Origin: Actinomadura citrea
Lineage (GTDB): Bacteria; Actinomycetota; Actinomycetes; Streptosporangiales; Streptosporangiaceae
Direction: 5' to 3'
DNA: 64,000 bases
Assembly (NCBI RefSeq): GCF_013409045.1
Contig: NZ_JACCBT010000001.1
Span: 930,001-994,000 of the forward strand
The notes under the pieces are model-generated. The model saw only the letters and a program-made list of their open reading frames with translations. It did not search any database and was not told the origin of the DNA. The translations under genes were made by a program, and so were the position numbers. Shown here in pieces: positions 63,119 to 64,000 of the stretch; the stretch's first letter is position 1, and each line of letters opens with the position of its first letter.

Positions 63119-64000
63119 TCATCTCTCCGCCCGCGCGAACAGTTCCGCACAGTCGGTCACCGCGGACAGCCCGGTGAGACGCTCCCACCATGCTCTGGAG
63201 GTCGGCGAGTCGCCCAGGAGCGCCACGAACTTCTCACGATGCTCCTCCGCGCCGAGAGGCCGGGTGTGATGACCGCGCGGGTTGTCGACGACGGAGGTCA
63301 GGGTGCCGCCGTCGGTCCGCACGGTGACACGGGCCGGGGCGGCCTCCGGCCACCGTGCGTCGAACCCGGCATCGGCCCGAACCGTCACCTTGCGCGCCAG
63401 TTCGGCGACTTCGGGGCGGTGGCGGAAGGCCTCGACGCCGCTGTCGCCGAGGAGCAGGGCGGTCGCCACCGCGTACGGCAGAGAGAACCGGCCGGACAGG
63501 TCGTTCGCGGCCGGCTGCCGGTTGATCTTGAGGTTGACGCTGACCGTGTCCACCCGGATCTCCCGGATCGCAGCGGCCGGCACCGTCCCGAGGTCCAGTG
63601 CCGCCTCGATCGCGCAGTGCGTCAGGGCGCAGGCACTGTGGACCTTGAAGTAGTTCCGGGTGATGCCGAGCCTGCCGTAGTCCAGCGGTCCCGACAGCTC
63701 CGGGCCGTCCACGATCTCGCCAGCCACCCGGCCGAACGCCTCCTCCAGCGCCCCCGCCGAACCGCTGTACCCGGCCTGCGCCATCGCCGTGGCGCGCACC
63801 CCGCTCGCAGCGGCGTGCCCGGTGAAGGCGTTGCGCGCGGTCGCGCCCTCGTAGCAGGGCTGCCACATCGCCAGGACGGGGCCGGTGGCGGCGATGCGGG
63901 CCGCCGCCACCGGGTCGGTGCCGTCGAGCAGTGCCACGGCGACCGCGGCGCCGAGGGCGCCCAGGTGTCCGTGCGGATGCACGCCCGGCCGCAGCCGGAA
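63119..64000 (-). CDS. MmgE/PrpD-family protein, C-terminal part (continues beyond the right edge)
   Basis: At least 293 residues of an MmgE/PrpD protein (2-methylcitrate dehydratase/aconitate decarboxylase-like fold). The frame is open to base 64000, beginning FRLRPGVHPHGHLGALGAAVA, then EGATARNAFTGHAA, ITRNYFKVHSACALTHCAIEAALDL and VNLKINRQPAANDLSGRFSLPYAVATALLLGD. Members dehydrate or epimerise hydroxy-acids; in catabolic clusters with amidases they often handle unusual dicarboxylates. The start lies outside the window. It is probably upstream in the same operon as the two amidohydrolases. Confidence 0.9.
   Translation of the reverse strand, partial: FRLRPGVHPHGHLGALGAAVAVALLDGTDPVAAARIAATGPVLAMWQPCYEGATARNAFTGHAAASGVRATAMAQAGYSGSAGALEEAFGRVAGEIVDGPELSGPLDYGRLGITRNYFKVHSACALTHCAIEAALDLGTVPAAAIREIRVDTVSVNLKINRQPAANDLSGRFSLPYAVATALLLGDSGVEAFRHRPEVAELARKVTVRADAGFDARWPEAAPARVTVRTDGGTLTSVVDNPRGHHTRPLGAEEHREKFVALLGDSPTSRAWWERLTGLSAVTDCAELFARAER

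Overview
The window is GC-rich throughout and its start codons, Shine-Dalgarno sites and TAnnnT -10 boxes set just upstream of leaderless ATGs are typical of a high-GC actinomycete. The gene set (deazaflavin-dependent oxidoreductase, DUF5937/ArsR, DUF6153, DUF6069, SpoIIE/STAS modules, a LAL-type regulator, Thr/Ser kinase, c-di-AMP riboswitch before an NlpC/P60 hydrolase) points to Streptosporangiales/Streptomycetales-type bacteria. An Actinomadura-like organism is my guess; it is not proven by the sequence. No rRNA, tRNA, CRISPR array, transposase or obvious secondary-metabolite cluster is visible.

Layout. 1-8.3 kb: end of a spherulin-4-like gene, a D,D-carboxypeptidase, a secreted lectin/GH16-like protein, then an amide-utilisation locus (AmiC-like sensor, APC permease, formamidase, divergent MarR) and a HEAT-repeat protein. 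8.3-19.1 kb: a very large single-chain biotin-dependent acyl-CoA carboxylase of eukaryotic-like architecture with an in-frame palindromic repeat and 17-bp iterons upstream; a B12-binding radical SAM enzyme coupled to an MFS exporter; a divergent ArsR-type regulator whose operator covers its own start codon; and a two-component system reduced to out-of-frame remnants by deletions. 19.1-23.1 kb: a partner-switching module (STAS, cobalamin-binding protein with the light-sensor signature Wx9EH, PAS/GAF/SpoIIE phosphatase, divergent STAS).

23.4-34.9 kb: fasciclin lipoprotein preceded by the tail of a lost molybdo-oxidoreductase gene, TetR plus deazaflavin oxidoreductase, an iron-siderophore-type ABC importer, a membrane protein/response regulator/histidine kinase operon, an MMPL transporter with BlaI and M56 peptidase. 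34.9-41.3 kb: c-di-AMP riboswitch and NlpC/P60 hydrolase, DUF6153/DUF305 pair, and a LysR-HTH/esterase fusion divergent from a catalytically dead esterase, an MFS pump and a RibD/DHFR-like reductase. 41.5-46 kb: flavin disulfide reductase, CDF transporter with a second BlaI/M56 pair, and TerB; two CTACA-NN-TGTAG boxes suggest one BlaI regulon.

46-50 kb: acetyltransferase, LysR, a hydrolase remnant, SnoaL-like/TetR pair, DUF6069 and a small secreted protein. 50.3-60.1 kb: a DUF4132 protein, a frameshifted Ser/Thr kinase, an AT-richer LAL regulator, an isolated HisKA domain and a 969-residue unknown protein. 60.2-64 kb: a catabolic operon (MmgE/PrpD, asparaginase, PuuE-like deacetylase) with its GntR/FCD regulator.
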